In this document: positions 34,981 through 42,966 of the stretch, in pieces
Layout: each line of letters starts with the position of its first letter
Numbering within the stretch: position 1 is the stretch's first letter
Source of the DNA: an uncultured Oscillospiraceae bacterium
Lineage (GTDB): Bacteria; Bacillota; Clostridia; Oscillospirales; Ruminococcaceae
NCBI GenBank assembly: GCA_900540595.1
Contig: UQGL01000012.1
Location: forward strand, 1 to 64,000
Reading direction: 5' to 3'
DNA: 64,000 nt
Notes under the pieces: model-generated
Told to the model about the DNA's origin: nothing
Databases searched by the model: none
The model's input: the letters and a program-made list of their open reading frames with translations, nothing else
Translations under genes and position numbers: made by a program

Positions 34981-35814
34981 ATGAAAATCCCTGCAAAAGG
35001 CTTTACCCACGGCGGAAAATTCCATGCCGATGATGTTTTTTCGACTGCGCTGCTGCAGATCCTGCGCCCCGACATCCAGATCACGCGCGGCTTTACCGTG
35101 CCCGATGACTTCGATGGCATCGTCTACGATGTAGGCGGCGGTATGTTCGACCACCATTCCGAGCCGCGGGAGACCCGCCCCAACGGCGTGCCCTACGCGG
35201 CGTTCGGCCTGCTGTGGCGGGTGCTGGGCGCCCAGCTTGTGGGCGAGCATCAGGCCCGCCTGCTGGACGAGAACTTTATCCAGCCCCTTGACCTGAACGA
35301 CAACACCGGCGAGCAGAACTCGCTGGCCGATGCCATCGGCAGCTTTAACCCGCTGTGGGACGCAAAGGATGACCCCGATGCCTGCTTCTGGCGCGCTGTG
35401 CCGGTGGCAAGGCAGATTCTTGAAAACGAGATCGCCGCCGCCAACGCCGTCAACCGCGCCGATGACACGGTCCGTCAGGCCTATGCCAATATGCGGGATG
35501 GCATTGTTGTGCTGCCCGCCTATATGCCGTGGAAAAACGGCCTCTACAAGACCGATGCGATCTTTGTGGTCTACCCCAGCCAGCGCGGCGGCTACAGCGC
35601 CCAGTGCGTCAATGACCACCGCACCAAGCGCAGCAAGCAGCCCTTCCCGGTCGCGTGGGCCGGCAAGCCGGAGGAGCAGCTGCGCAAGATCAGCGGCCTC
35701 GGCCTGCGCTTCTGCCACCCCAGCCGGTTCCTGATCACCGCCGATGATAAGGCAACTGCCATCGAGGCCTGCCGCCGCACCCTGCGGGCCGCCGGCCGCC
35801 CGGTCAGCGAATGA
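34981..35814 (+). CDS. MYG1-family (UPF0160) metal-dependent hydrolase/exonuclease
   Basis: 277 aa after GTAGGAGA. DHH-type metal motifs are readable: GGKFHADDVFSTALL (10-25) and YDVGGGMFDHHSEP (~50-63), plus the C-terminal region WAGKPEEQLRKISGL and FCHPSRFLITA. MYG1 proteins are predicted nucleases of the DHH superfamily; the human member processes RNA. Bacterial function is not established. The stop codon overlaps the start of the next gene. Confidence 0.85.
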   Translation: MKIPAKGFTHGGKFHADDVFSTALLQILRPDIQITRGFTVPDDFDGIVYDVGGGMFDHHSEPRETRPNGVPYAAFGLLWRVLGAQLVGEHQARLLDENFIQPLDLNDNTGEQNSLADAIGSFNPLWDAKDDPDACFWRAVPVARQILENEIAAANAVNRADDTVRQAYANMRDGIVVLPAYMPWKNGLYKTDAIFVVYPSQRGGYSAQCVNDHRTKRSKQPFPVAWAGKPEEQLRKISGLGLRFCHPSRFLITADDKATAIEACRRTLRAAGRPVSE

Positions 35815-36701
35815 CCGGCACGGCAATGTACGGCCCCGCCCCCAGCACCGCCGCCGACCGCGAGCCGACCCCCGCCCCGGCGTGGGTCTACCTGCTGCGC
35901 TGCGCGGACGGCAGCCTGTACGGCGGCTGGACGAATGATCTTGCCCGCCGCCTTAAGGCGCACCGCAGCGGCAAGGGCGGCGCGCGGTACACAAAAAGCC
36001 ATGGCCGTGCGTCTGTTCAGCTTGCCTACGCTGAAAAATGTGCCGACAAAAGCGCAGCCTTAAAGCGCGAAGCAGCGATCAAAAAGCTGCCGAAGGCTGA
36101 AAAGGAGGCGCTGGCCGCAAAGTGGCGCGCCGACAATGCGATTACCCTGCGCATGGCCGTGCCGGAGGATGCCGCCGCCGTCTGTGCGCTGTACAACTGG
36201 TATGTCCGCCACGGCGTGCAGACCTTTCAGTACACGCCGTCCACGGTCGAGGACTACCGCGCCAACATCGAGGAGGTGCTGCAGCACGCGCCCTTTCTGC
36301 TGGCGGAAAGCGCCGACGGCCGCCTGCGCGGCTTTGCCTGCGCCCACCTGTGGCACACGCGGGAGGCCTACGCATGGGATGTTGAAACGACCGTCTACTG
36401 TGCGCCCGACTGCATTGGTCAGGGCGTGGGCGGCCGGCTCTACCGCGCCCTGCTGGCGCTGCTGAAAAAGCAGGGCTACTACACCGCCTTTGCGCTGGTC
36501 ACGGGCAGCAACCGGCAGAGCAACGACTTTCACCGCGCGCTGGGCTTTCAAAAGATGGCCACTGAGCGGCGCACCGGGTATAAGTTTGGCCAGTGGCTGG
36601 ACCTTGACTACTGGCGCCTGCCCCTGCAGGATGGTGAGGGCGAACCCCAGCCGGTGAGAAAGCAGCTGACCGCAGAGGAAATTGCGGAAGTGACAGGGTA
36701 A
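35811..36701 (+). CDS. Fusion of a GIY-YIG (UvrC-like) nuclease and a GNAT acetyltransferase
   Basis: 296 aa. Residues ~22-105 are a compact GIY-YIG domain of the COG2827 type: VYLLRCADGSLYGGWTNDL, RLKAHRSGKGGARYTKSH and EKCADKSAALKREAAIKKL. From ~115 a GNAT domain of the phosphinothricin acetyltransferase type begins (TLRMAVPEDAAAVCALYNWYV...TFQYTP), with the acetyl-CoA loop CIGQGVGGRLYRALL and VTGSNRQSNDFHRALGF. Both are usually separate genes. The start overlaps the MYG1 stop (ATGA). There is no frameshift between the domains. Substrates unknown. Confidence 0.85.
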   Translation: MTGTAMYGPAPSTAADREPTPAPAWVYLLRCADGSLYGGWTNDLARRLKAHRSGKGGARYTKSHGRASVQLAYAEKCADKSAALKREAAIKKLPKAEKEALAAKWRADNAITLRMAVPEDAAAVCALYNWYVRHGVQTFQYTPSTVEDYRANIEEVLQHAPFLLAESADGRLRGFACAHLWHTREAYAWDVETTVYCAPDCIGQGVGGRLYRALLALLKKQGYYTAFALVTGSNRQSNDFHRALGFQKMATERRTGYKFGQWLDLDYWRLPLQDGEGEPQPVRKQLTAEEIAEVTG

Positions 36702-36713
36702 CACCAGCCGGAA

Positions 36714-36847
36714 AAAGCCCCTCCGGTCATCGCTTCGCTCGACCACCTCCCCGCTATGCGAGGAGGCTTTCACGCGGGCAAAGCCCGCGCAAAAAGGCTC
36801 CCCACAAGGTGGGGAGCTGGCCGAGCCTGCGAGGCCTGAGGGGCTTT
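36714..36847. mobile_element. Family B MITE-like element
   Basis: AAAGCCCCTCCGG ... GAGGCCTGAGGGGCTTT ends, with GCGGGCAAAGCCCGC and CCTCCCC / GGGGAG hairpins; the fullest copy in the window. Confidence 0.75.
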
Positions 36848-36879
36848 GCAGCCTTCCCGCAAGCGCCCGCCCCCTGCAG

Positions 36880-36924
36880 AAAACCGCCCCTGCCTTTTTT
36901 GACAAAAGGCAGGGGCGGTTTTTA
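36880..36924. terminator. Bidirectional terminator downstream of trxA
   Basis: AAAACCGCCCCTGCCTTTT and AAAAGGCAGGGGCGGTTTTT form a long stem with a TTGAC loop; usable in both directions between the fusion gene and trxA. Confidence 0.85.
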
Positions 36925-36937
36925 TATTATATAGCTG

Positions 36938-37258
36938 TCAGATTGCGCCGTTCTCGCGCAGCCAGGCCTCCAGTTCGGCGGCGGGGCGGTAGCCGACCGA
37001 GCGGCTGACCTCCTGCCCGTTTTTGAAGAGCAGCAGCGCCGGGATGGCGTCGATCTTGTGGGCCATTGCCAGCTGCAGGTTTTCATCGGTGTTGACCTTG
37101 CCCACCTTCACGGTGGGGTGGGCGGCGGCCAGCTCCTCCAGCACGGGGCCCATCATCTTGCAGGGGCCGCACCAGTCTGCCCAAAAATCGACCACGACCG
37201 GCAGGGCGCTCTGCAGCACCTCGGCATCAAAATTCTGTTCGGTCAGTTTGATAGACAT
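36938..37258 (-). CDS. trxA: Thioredoxin
   Basis: 106 aa from the ATG at 37258 (MSIKLTEQNFDAEVLQSALP); AAGGAGA lies six bases upstream, while an ATG two codons earlier overlaps it. Active site WCGPC with the preceding FWADWCGPCKMMGPVLEEL, then the cis-Pro loop IDAIPALLLF. General disulfide reductase in the cytoplasm. 49 bases downstream of the GH3 gene, probably co-transcribed. Confidence 0.96.
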   Translation of the reverse strand: MSIKLTEQNFDAEVLQSALPVVVDFWADWCGPCKMMGPVLEELAAAHPTVKVGKVNTDENLQLAMAHKIDAIPALLLFKNGQEVSRSVGYRPAAELEAWLRENGAI

Positions 37259-37307
37259 AGTCATTCTCCTTTTGTCCGGTGCAGGGGCGGGCAATGCGCC
37301 CCTGCGG

Positions 37308-39572
37308 TTATTGTACGGCGTCCTGCAGCGCTTCCAGCAGCTTCGTCAGCTTTTCCTCGGCCTGCGGGCCGCCGAAGTTGATCATATTGCGCAGGGTCAG
37401 CGCGTCAAACATCTGGGCCATGGCCTCGGGCGGCATCAGGCCGTCCCCGCCGCCGTTGGTCATTGCTGCGGTCTCGGCGCGCAGGGCGTGCTGCACCACG
37501 GGCGCGGTGCGCGGGTCCGCCAGCAGGATGCCCAGCGGCGTGGTCTCGTCCACCTGCAGCGGCGGCAGGCGGGTGCCCGCGTAGTGCAGCGGCAGCGTGA
37601 CGCGGATGTCCCGGCTGGAATGGCCGATCCGGATCTCATACCGGCCGGGCGCGGCGTACCAGTCATGCAGCGCGGCATCGTAGTGGCTCAGGTCGCGGGG
37701 CGTCAGGGTAAAGGTGACGACCTGCTCCTCGCCGGGCTGCAGCGCGATCTTTTGGAAGCCGCGCAGCACCTGCGGCACCCGCCCGCCGGCCACCGGCGCG
37801 CCGGTCGTATCGGCTACATAAAGCTGCACGACCTCGGCACCCTGCATGGCGCCGCTGTTTTTCACGGTGACCTGCACCGTCACAAGGCCCTGATCCGCCA
37901 GCGTGTTGGCGCTCAGCACGGCATTGCGGTAGACATAGCCTGTGTAGCTCAGCCCGTGGCCGAAGGGCCAGCGCACCGGCATACGGCGGGCATCGTACCA
38001 GCGGTAGCCCACATAGACACCCTCGCGGTAGTCGGCCGTCACGCCGTCACCCGGGAAATCCAGATAGCAGGGCGTGTCCTCCAGCCGCAGGGGCCAGGTC
38101 TCGGGCAGGCGGCCGCAGGGGTCGGCATCGCCCCACAGCAGGGCGTCCTCGGCCTCGCCGACACCCTCGCCCGCAAGGTACATGCAGAGAACCGACGATA
38201 CATCGTCCGCCCACGGACATTCCACCGGCGCACCGGTGTGCAGCACGACCACGGTGTTCTTCTGCACGGCGGCCACCCGGGCAATCAGGTTGTTCTGGCA
38301 GTCGGGCAGGCGCATGTGGCGGCGGTCGCCGCCCTCGCTCTCAAAGCTGTCAGGCAGGCCCGCAAAGATGACCGCCACATCGGCAGCCTCGGCGGCGGTG
38401 ACAGCCCGCAGGAACTCGGTCTCGTCCCGCTGGTCGCGGTCGGCGGGGAAGCCCTCGACATACTGGACCATCCGGTCATGCAGCAGTGCGGCGTCCAGTG
38501 CGCTGACGGCGGTCGTGTTCACATGGCTTGAGCCGCCGCCCTGATAGCGCGGCTGGTCGGCATAGGCACCGATGTAGACGACCTTTTGCCCGCGGTGCAG
38601 CGGCAGTGCGCCAAGGTTGCGCAGCAGCACGCCGCTCTGGGCGGCCAGCTCGGCCGCCAGCCGGTGGTGCGCGGCGCGGTCAAACGCGGCGGGGCGCTGC
38701 GCCAGATCCGCCGCCAGCAGGACGATGTTCAGGATGCGGGTCACGGCGCGGTCCAGCACGGCCTCGTCCAGTGCGCCGCTGCGCACGGCGTCGATGAGCC
38801 TGCGGTCGTTGACCCCCTGCGAGCCGGGCATCTCCAGCTCAAGGCCGGCGGCAATGCCCTTAACACGGTCGTTCACCGCGCCCCAGTCGGACATGACAAA
38901 GCCGTCAAAGCCCCACGCCCCGCGCAGAATGTCGGTCAGCAGCGGCTTGTTCTCGCTCGCATAGGCACCGTTGAGCCGGTTGTAGCTGCACATCACGGTC
39001 CAGGGGCGGGCCTTTTTCACGGCGGTCTCAAAGGCGGGCAGATAGATCTCCTGCAGGGTGCGCTCGTCCACACGGCTGTTTACCGACAGGCGGCGGGTCT
39101 CCTGATCGTTGGCGGCAAAATGCTTGATGCTTGTGCCTACGCCCTCGCTCTGCACACCGTTGATGAACCCTGCGGCCAGCTCACCGGCAAGGTAGGGGTC
39201 CTCGGAGTAGTATTCAAAATTGCGGCCGCACAGGGGGCTGCGCTTGATGTTGACGGCAGGCCCCAGCAGGATCTGCACGCCGTTGGCGCGGGCCTCCCGC
39301 CCGAGGGCGGCACCCATGCGGCGGGTCAGCGCCGGGTCAAACGATGCAGCTGCCGCACACCCGGCCGGGAAGCAGACCGCCTCGATGCTGTCGTTGGGGT
39401 CGGTGCTGCCCTCCCGCTGGGTGCGCAGGCCGTGGGGGCCGTCACTGACCTTGATGGCCGGGATGCCCAGCCGCGCGACTGCCTTGGTATGCCAGAAATC
39501 CGCGCCGGAGCAAAGCCCGGCCTTCTCCTCCAGCGTCAGTGCGGCGACAAGCTCTTGCACAGTAGGGTTCAT
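37308..39572 (-). CDS. bglX: Glycoside hydrolase family 3 (beta-glucosidase-like), cytoplasmic
   Basis: 754 aa without a signal peptide, so intracellular. GH3 N-terminal barrel with LTLEEKAGLCSGADFW, KVSDGPHGLR, KHFAANDQETRR and the nucleophile Asp in VMSDWGAV; GH3 C-terminal domain (VVLHTGAPVECPW); a fibronectin-III-like domain (~575-645, GAEVVQLYVAD) and a last helical extension (~665-754). Enzymes of this type split beta-linked oligosaccharides after uptake; the exact linkage cannot be told. Promoter and a possible operator are upstream. Confidence 0.92.
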   Translation of the reverse strand: MNPTVQELVAALTLEEKAGLCSGADFWHTKAVARLGIPAIKVSDGPHGLRTQREGSTDPNDSIEAVCFPAGCAAAASFDPALTRRMGAALGREARANGVQILLGPAVNIKRSPLCGRNFEYYSEDPYLAGELAAGFINGVQSEGVGTSIKHFAANDQETRRLSVNSRVDERTLQEIYLPAFETAVKKARPWTVMCSYNRLNGAYASENKPLLTDILRGAWGFDGFVMSDWGAVNDRVKGIAAGLELEMPGSQGVNDRRLIDAVRSGALDEAVLDRAVTRILNIVLLAADLAQRPAAFDRAAHHRLAAELAAQSGVLLRNLGALPLHRGQKVVYIGAYADQPRYQGGGSSHVNTTAVSALDAALLHDRMVQYVEGFPADRDQRDETEFLRAVTAAEAADVAVIFAGLPDSFESEGGDRRHMRLPDCQNNLIARVAAVQKNTVVVLHTGAPVECPWADDVSSVLCMYLAGEGVGEAEDALLWGDADPCGRLPETWPLRLEDTPCYLDFPGDGVTADYREGVYVGYRWYDARRMPVRWPFGHGLSYTGYVYRNAVLSANTLADQGLVTVQVTVKNSGAMQGAEVVQLYVADTTGAPVAGGRVPQVLRGFQKIALQPGEEQVVTFTLTPRDLSHYDAALHDWYAAPGRYEIRIGHSSRDIRVTLPLHYAGTRLPPLQVDETTPLGILLADPRTAPVVQHALRAETAAMTNGGGDGLMPPEAMAQMFDALTLRNMINFGGPQAEEKLTKLLEALQDAVQ

Positions 39573-39604
39573 GTTGGTTCTCCTTTAAAAAATAGCATGT
39601 GCAG

Positions 39605-39641
39605 TTTTCCACATTATAACACGCATGGTGTGGAAAATAAA
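39605..39641 (-). promoter_or_regulatory. bglX promoter inside an inverted repeat
   Basis: On the minus strand TTTATT (39636-39641) and TATAAT (39613-39618) are 17 bp apart. TTTTCCACA (39605-39613) and TGTGGAAAA (39629-39637) make an inverted repeat centred on the promoter, so a dimeric repressor could block it. The half-sites also match DnaA-box-like 9-mers. Confidence 0.5.
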
Positions 39642-39668
39642 CGAAAAAAGTGTAAAATTATAGCTGTG

Positions 39669-39702
39669 GGGACACAACCGGGACACAATCCTGCGGTATA
39701 CT
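39669..39702 (+). promoter_or_regulatory. Response-regulator promoter with 11-bp direct repeats
   Basis: GGGACACAA occurs at 39669-39677 and 39680-39688, an 11-bp period, directly before TATACT (39697-39702). The -35 position (39674-39679) is non-consensus and lies within the repeats. This is the layout used by OmpR/PhoB-type activators, suggesting autoregulation. Confidence 0.55.
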
Positions 39703-39725
39703 ACCCCCAAAGGAGAGAAAAAGCG

Positions 39726-40388
39726 ATGAATCACATACTGATCGCAGAGGATGAGCATCTGATCGCGCGGCTCGTTGAGATGACGCTGACCCGCGCCGGC
39801 TACCGCTGCACCGTGGCCGAGGACGGCCGCACAGCGGCGGATCTGATCGAAAAGACGGATTTTGATATGGCGATACTTGACATTATGCTGCCCGGGCTGG
39901 ACGGTTATGACCTGCTGGCCAGCCTGAAGCCGCAGGGCGTGCCAGTCATCTTCCTGACGGCCAAGAGCGCCGTGAAGGACCGGGTGCTGGGCCTGCGGCT
40001 GGGGGCGGACGATTATATCACCAAGCCCTTTGCCGCCGAGGAGCTGGTGGCCCGGATGGAGACCGTGCTGCGCCGCACCGGGCGCGGCGGGCGGGAGCTG
40101 CGCGCCTTTGACATACGGCTGGACACCCAGGACCGCACCGCATGGCGCGGTGATGCGCCGCTGGATCTGCGGCGGCGGGAGTTTGACCTGCTGGAGCTGC
40201 TGATGCGCAACCGGGGCGCGGCGCTCTACCGCGATGTGATCTTTTCGCGGGTATGGGGCGGGGAGCCGGACAGCGAATGTCTGCGCACCGTGGATACCCA
40301 CATTGCCCGGCTGCGCAAAAAGCTGGGCTGGACGACCGAGCAGCTCGAGACGATCTACCGAGTCGGCTACCGCCTTAAAAAAGAATAG
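39726..40388 (+). CDS. OmpR/PhoB-family response regulator
   Basis: 220 aa from ATG 39726 (MNHILIAEDEHLIARLVEMT) after AAAGGAG. Receiver domain with the acidic pair EDE (8-10), phosphoacceptor Asp52 (LDIMLPG), Thr/Ser switch in FLTAKS and Lys in YITKPF; winged-helix output domain (~125-220) with RRREFDLLELL and TVDTHIARLRKKL. Forms a pair with the kinase that starts 214 bp downstream, across a GTAG repeat. Signal unknown. Confidence 0.95.
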   Translation: MNHILIAEDEHLIARLVEMTLTRAGYRCTVAEDGRTAADLIEKTDFDMAILDIMLPGLDGYDLLASLKPQGVPVIFLTAKSAVKDRVLGLRLGADDYITKPFAAEELVARMETVLRRTGRGGRELRAFDIRLDTQDRTAWRGDAPLDLRRREFDLLELLMRNRGAALYRDVIFSRVWGGEPDSECLRTVDTHIARLRKKLGWTTEQLETIYRVGYRLKKE

Positions 40389-40429
40389 GGCGGTGCGGGG
40401 AAAAAACACATTCTTGGCCGATTGCATGT

Positions 40430-40533
40430 GTAGGGGCGATCATTGGTCGCCCGCCAATCTGGCGCAGCGATGTGTTTTACGGGAAGGCTTTTTCACAGGC
40501 AAACGGGCACGGGCGAGCAATGCTCGCCCCTAC
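40430..40533. repeat. REPIN-like GTAG...CTAC pair between regulator and kinase
   Basis: GTAGGGGCGATCATTGGTCGCCC at the left and GGGCGAGCAATGCTCGCCC plus CTAC at the right, ~55 bp apart. Confidence 0.75.
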
Positions 40534-40602
40534 ATTCTCTGCGATGGGAGGCTGTGGGTTTTCGACACCCTCAGGCCCTACTATTTATAAAGGAGAGCTC
40601 TC

Positions 40603-41958
40603 ATGCGTTACGCACAAAAAATGGTCTGCCTGCTGGTGCTGGTGCTGGCGGCGTCCTTCGGCATCGGCGGGTGCGTGCTGCTGTACAGTGATTTCGCCGT
40701 GCAGCGCAGCCGCGCCGCCGTCTCCGATGCTGCCGCCCACGCGCAGGCCTGCACCCTGCTGCAGACGGAGATCATCGACCTGCAGCGCCGCGGTGTCTCC
40801 ATCGGGGACGCCGCCCTCACCGCCCGGGTCGAGGCGCAGCAGCGCCCGGCCGCACTCTGGCGGGGGGACACCCTCGTCTGCGCCACCCTGCCGGGGCTGG
40901 CGGACTTCCCGCTGGAGAATGCCGCCGCCGTCACCGTGCGTACCGAGGGCGCAGTCTACACCGTCTACGCCAGTGACCTGCAGGGCGGGCTGCGGCTCAT
41001 CACTGCCTACGACCGCACCGAGCTGTACCACGGCCGCCGCGCTGCGCTGACCCGTTTCCTTGCGCTTGAGGTCGTGGTGCTGGGGGCGGCAGCGCTCGTC
41101 ACGGCGCTGCTGGCCGCGCGGCTGACCCGCCCGCTGGCTGTGCTGACCGAGGCCGGGGCGCAGATCGCCGCCGGTGACTATGCCCGCCGCACCGCGCTGC
41201 ACACCGGGGACGAGATCGAGACGCTGAGCCGCAGCTTTGACGCCATGGCGGACGCCGTGCAGGAGAAGATCGCCGACCTGCAGGCCGATGTCCAGCGGCG
41301 GGAGGATTTTGTCGGGGCGTTCACCCATGAGCTGAAGACCCCGATGACGAGCATCATCGGCTATGCGGATATTCTGGCCACAATGCAGACCGACCCCGCA
41401 GAGCAGCGCGAGGCCGCGGCAGCCATCGCCCATGAGGGGCGGCGGCTTGAGGCGCTGAGCCATAAGCTGCTGGCGCTGCTTGGCCTGAGCGAGGAGGCAC
41501 TGACCCTGACGGCAGTCCCACTGGACAGCCTGTGGCCCCGGCTGCGGGCGGCCTGCCCGGCAGCGGTGCTGCAGACCCCGCCGCCCCCTGCACCCATCGT
41601 GGCCGGGGACGCCGAGCTGCTGCTGGATCTACTCTGCAATCTCGTGCAGAACGCCGTGCGGGCCGCCGCGCCCGGCAGCCCCATTGCGCTGTACTGCAGC
41701 CAAAGCGGGGAGGCCGTCACCCTGACGGTGGCCGATACCGGCTGCGGCATCCCCCCGGAGGAGCTGCCCCGCATCACCGAGCCGTTTTATATGGTGGATA
41801 AATCCCGCGCGCGCCGTCAGGGCGGCAGCGGGCTGGGGCTGGCGCTCTGCCGGCGCATCGCGGCGGCACACGGCAGTGCGCTGCAGATCGAAAGCGAGCC
41901 CGGCAAGGGCACACGGGTCAGCGTGACGCTGCCCGTCTGGAGGGAGGTGCAGTCATGA
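40603..41958 (+). CDS. Sensor histidine kinase
   Basis: 451 aa after AAAGGAGAG. Two membrane helices (MVCLLVLVLAASFGIGGCVLLY, ~4-26, and LALEVVVLGAAALVTALLAARL, ~150-172) enclose a ~125 residue sensor domain; HAMP follows (~172-225), then HisKA with FVGAFTHELKTPMTSIIGYADILA and HATPase_c with an N box (LLCNLVQNAVRAA), DTGCGIP and GGSGLGLALCRRI. All catalytic motifs intact. The stop overlaps the next gene. Confidence 0.95.
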   Translation: MRYAQKMVCLLVLVLAASFGIGGCVLLYSDFAVQRSRAAVSDAAAHAQACTLLQTEIIDLQRRGVSIGDAALTARVEAQQRPAALWRGDTLVCATLPGLADFPLENAAAVTVRTEGAVYTVYASDLQGGLRLITAYDRTELYHGRRAALTRFLALEVVVLGAAALVTALLAARLTRPLAVLTEAGAQIAAGDYARRTALHTGDEIETLSRSFDAMADAVQEKIADLQADVQRREDFVGAFTHELKTPMTSIIGYADILATMQTDPAEQREAAAAIAHEGRRLEALSHKLLALLGLSEEALTLTAVPLDSLWPRLRAACPAAVLQTPPPPAPIVAGDAELLLDLLCNLVQNAVRAAAPGSPIALYCSQSGEAVTLTVADTGCGIPPEELPRITEPFYMVDKSRARRQGGSGLGLALCRRIAAAHGSALQIESEPGKGTRVSVTLPVWREVQS

Positions 41959-42788
41959 AGCTGTGGGAGCATCCGCGCCTGACGGGGGCGCTCTGCGCGG
42001 CGGCTGTGCTGGCCTGCGCCGCAATGCCCGCCGCCTTTCTGGCAGTGACGGACGCCGCGTACATCGGGCGCGTTGTGCCGGTGGCCGACCCCTACACAGC
42101 GCCCACGCCGGCGGCGGACGACTACTATATCCTGCGCCAGCTGGCTGCCCGCCGTCAGGACAGCGCCGAGCTGCCGCGGGCTGAGGAGCCGACCGCGCCC
42201 GGCACCCCCAAAATGTACATAGGGGCGTCCGCAAGTCTGGAGTCGATGAACTACGCCGATGCCGCCACCGCCGATGCGGCGGAGCAGGCGCTGCAGCGTC
42301 TGGCCGACTGCGGCGTGCTGCCCGGTGTCTGGGCCGCGCAGCAGGACACCGCCGCCGAGGAGGACAGCTACACGGATTATGACGGCCGCTGGTATGACCT
42401 GAGCGCAGCCTTCTGCGCGACAGACAGCCTCGGCTTTGTGACGGTGCGGTGGTATACCCTGCAGGGGGATATGCTGCTGACGCGCAGCAGCGTCACGATG
42501 GACAGCCGCACCGGCGCAGTGGTGGAGGTCTGGCTCTCGCTGCCGGCTGAGGACGGCGAGGCGCTGCCCCTGCCCGATGAGACCGCCCTGCGCACCTTTG
42601 CAGCCCAGGCCGGGCTGGAAAGCCTAGGCGATTGGGCCGTACCCGCCGACAGTGCCTACCGCTGCGCCCTCTGCAGTGAAAACGGCCAAGCGCTCATCAC
42701 GGCCTCGACCCACCCCTATACCTACGGCAGCTACACCGGCACAGCAGGCGACCGGTGGTATTACAGCCTGAGCCTGCAGACAATGTAA
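41955..42788 (+). CDS. Exported protein of unknown function coupled to the two-component system
   Basis: 277 aa; its ATG overlaps the kinase stop codon (ATGA), so translation is coupled. One N-terminal helix (LTGALCAAAVLACAAMPAAFLAV, ~10-33) acts as signal or anchor; the rest is extracytoplasmic. A hydrophilic segment (~40-80) is followed by an alpha/beta region with YDLSAAFCATDSLGFVTVRWYTLQGDM and DSRTGAVVEVWLSLP, the latter like PepSY/YpeB-type repeats. It may be a sensor accessory or target of the kinase. Not otherwise recognised. Confidence 0.65.
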   Translation: MKLWEHPRLTGALCAAAVLACAAMPAAFLAVTDAAYIGRVVPVADPYTAPTPAADDYYILRQLAARRQDSAELPRAEEPTAPGTPKMYIGASASLESMNYADAATADAAEQALQRLADCGVLPGVWAAQQDTAAEEDSYTDYDGRWYDLSAAFCATDSLGFVTVRWYTLQGDMLLTRSSVTMDSRTGAVVEVWLSLPAEDGEALPLPDETALRTFAAQAGLESLGDWAVPADSAYRCALCSENGQALITASTHPYTYGSYTGTAGDRWYYSLSLQTM

Positions 42789-42808
42789 AGGGCGGCAGTG
42801 TCTCCAAA

Positions 42809-42916
42809 CACCCCTCCGCCCTCGCCATGCGGTGCGGCTGTCACGCGGGCGAAGCCCGCGCAAAAGCCGCCCCACGCAGTGGGGAGGTGGCCGAGCCTGT
42901 GAGGCCGGAGGGGCCT
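42809..42916. mobile_element. Family B MITE-like element (short copy)
   Basis: CACCCCTCCGCC ... GGCCGGAGGGGCC with the internal GCGGGCGAAGCCCGC hairpin and GCCCCACGCAGTGGGG arm; the ends are diverged from other copies. Confidence 0.65.
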
Positions 42917-42966
42917 TACCCTCGTCCCTTCACCACCCGCCTGAAAAATCAAAAAAGGAGGCCCAC

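Noticed and set aside
38586..40388. 600-codon plus frame ending in the response regulator
   Set aside because: The first ~380 codons are antisense to bglX; the regulator has its own ribosome site and promoter, so the start is 39726.
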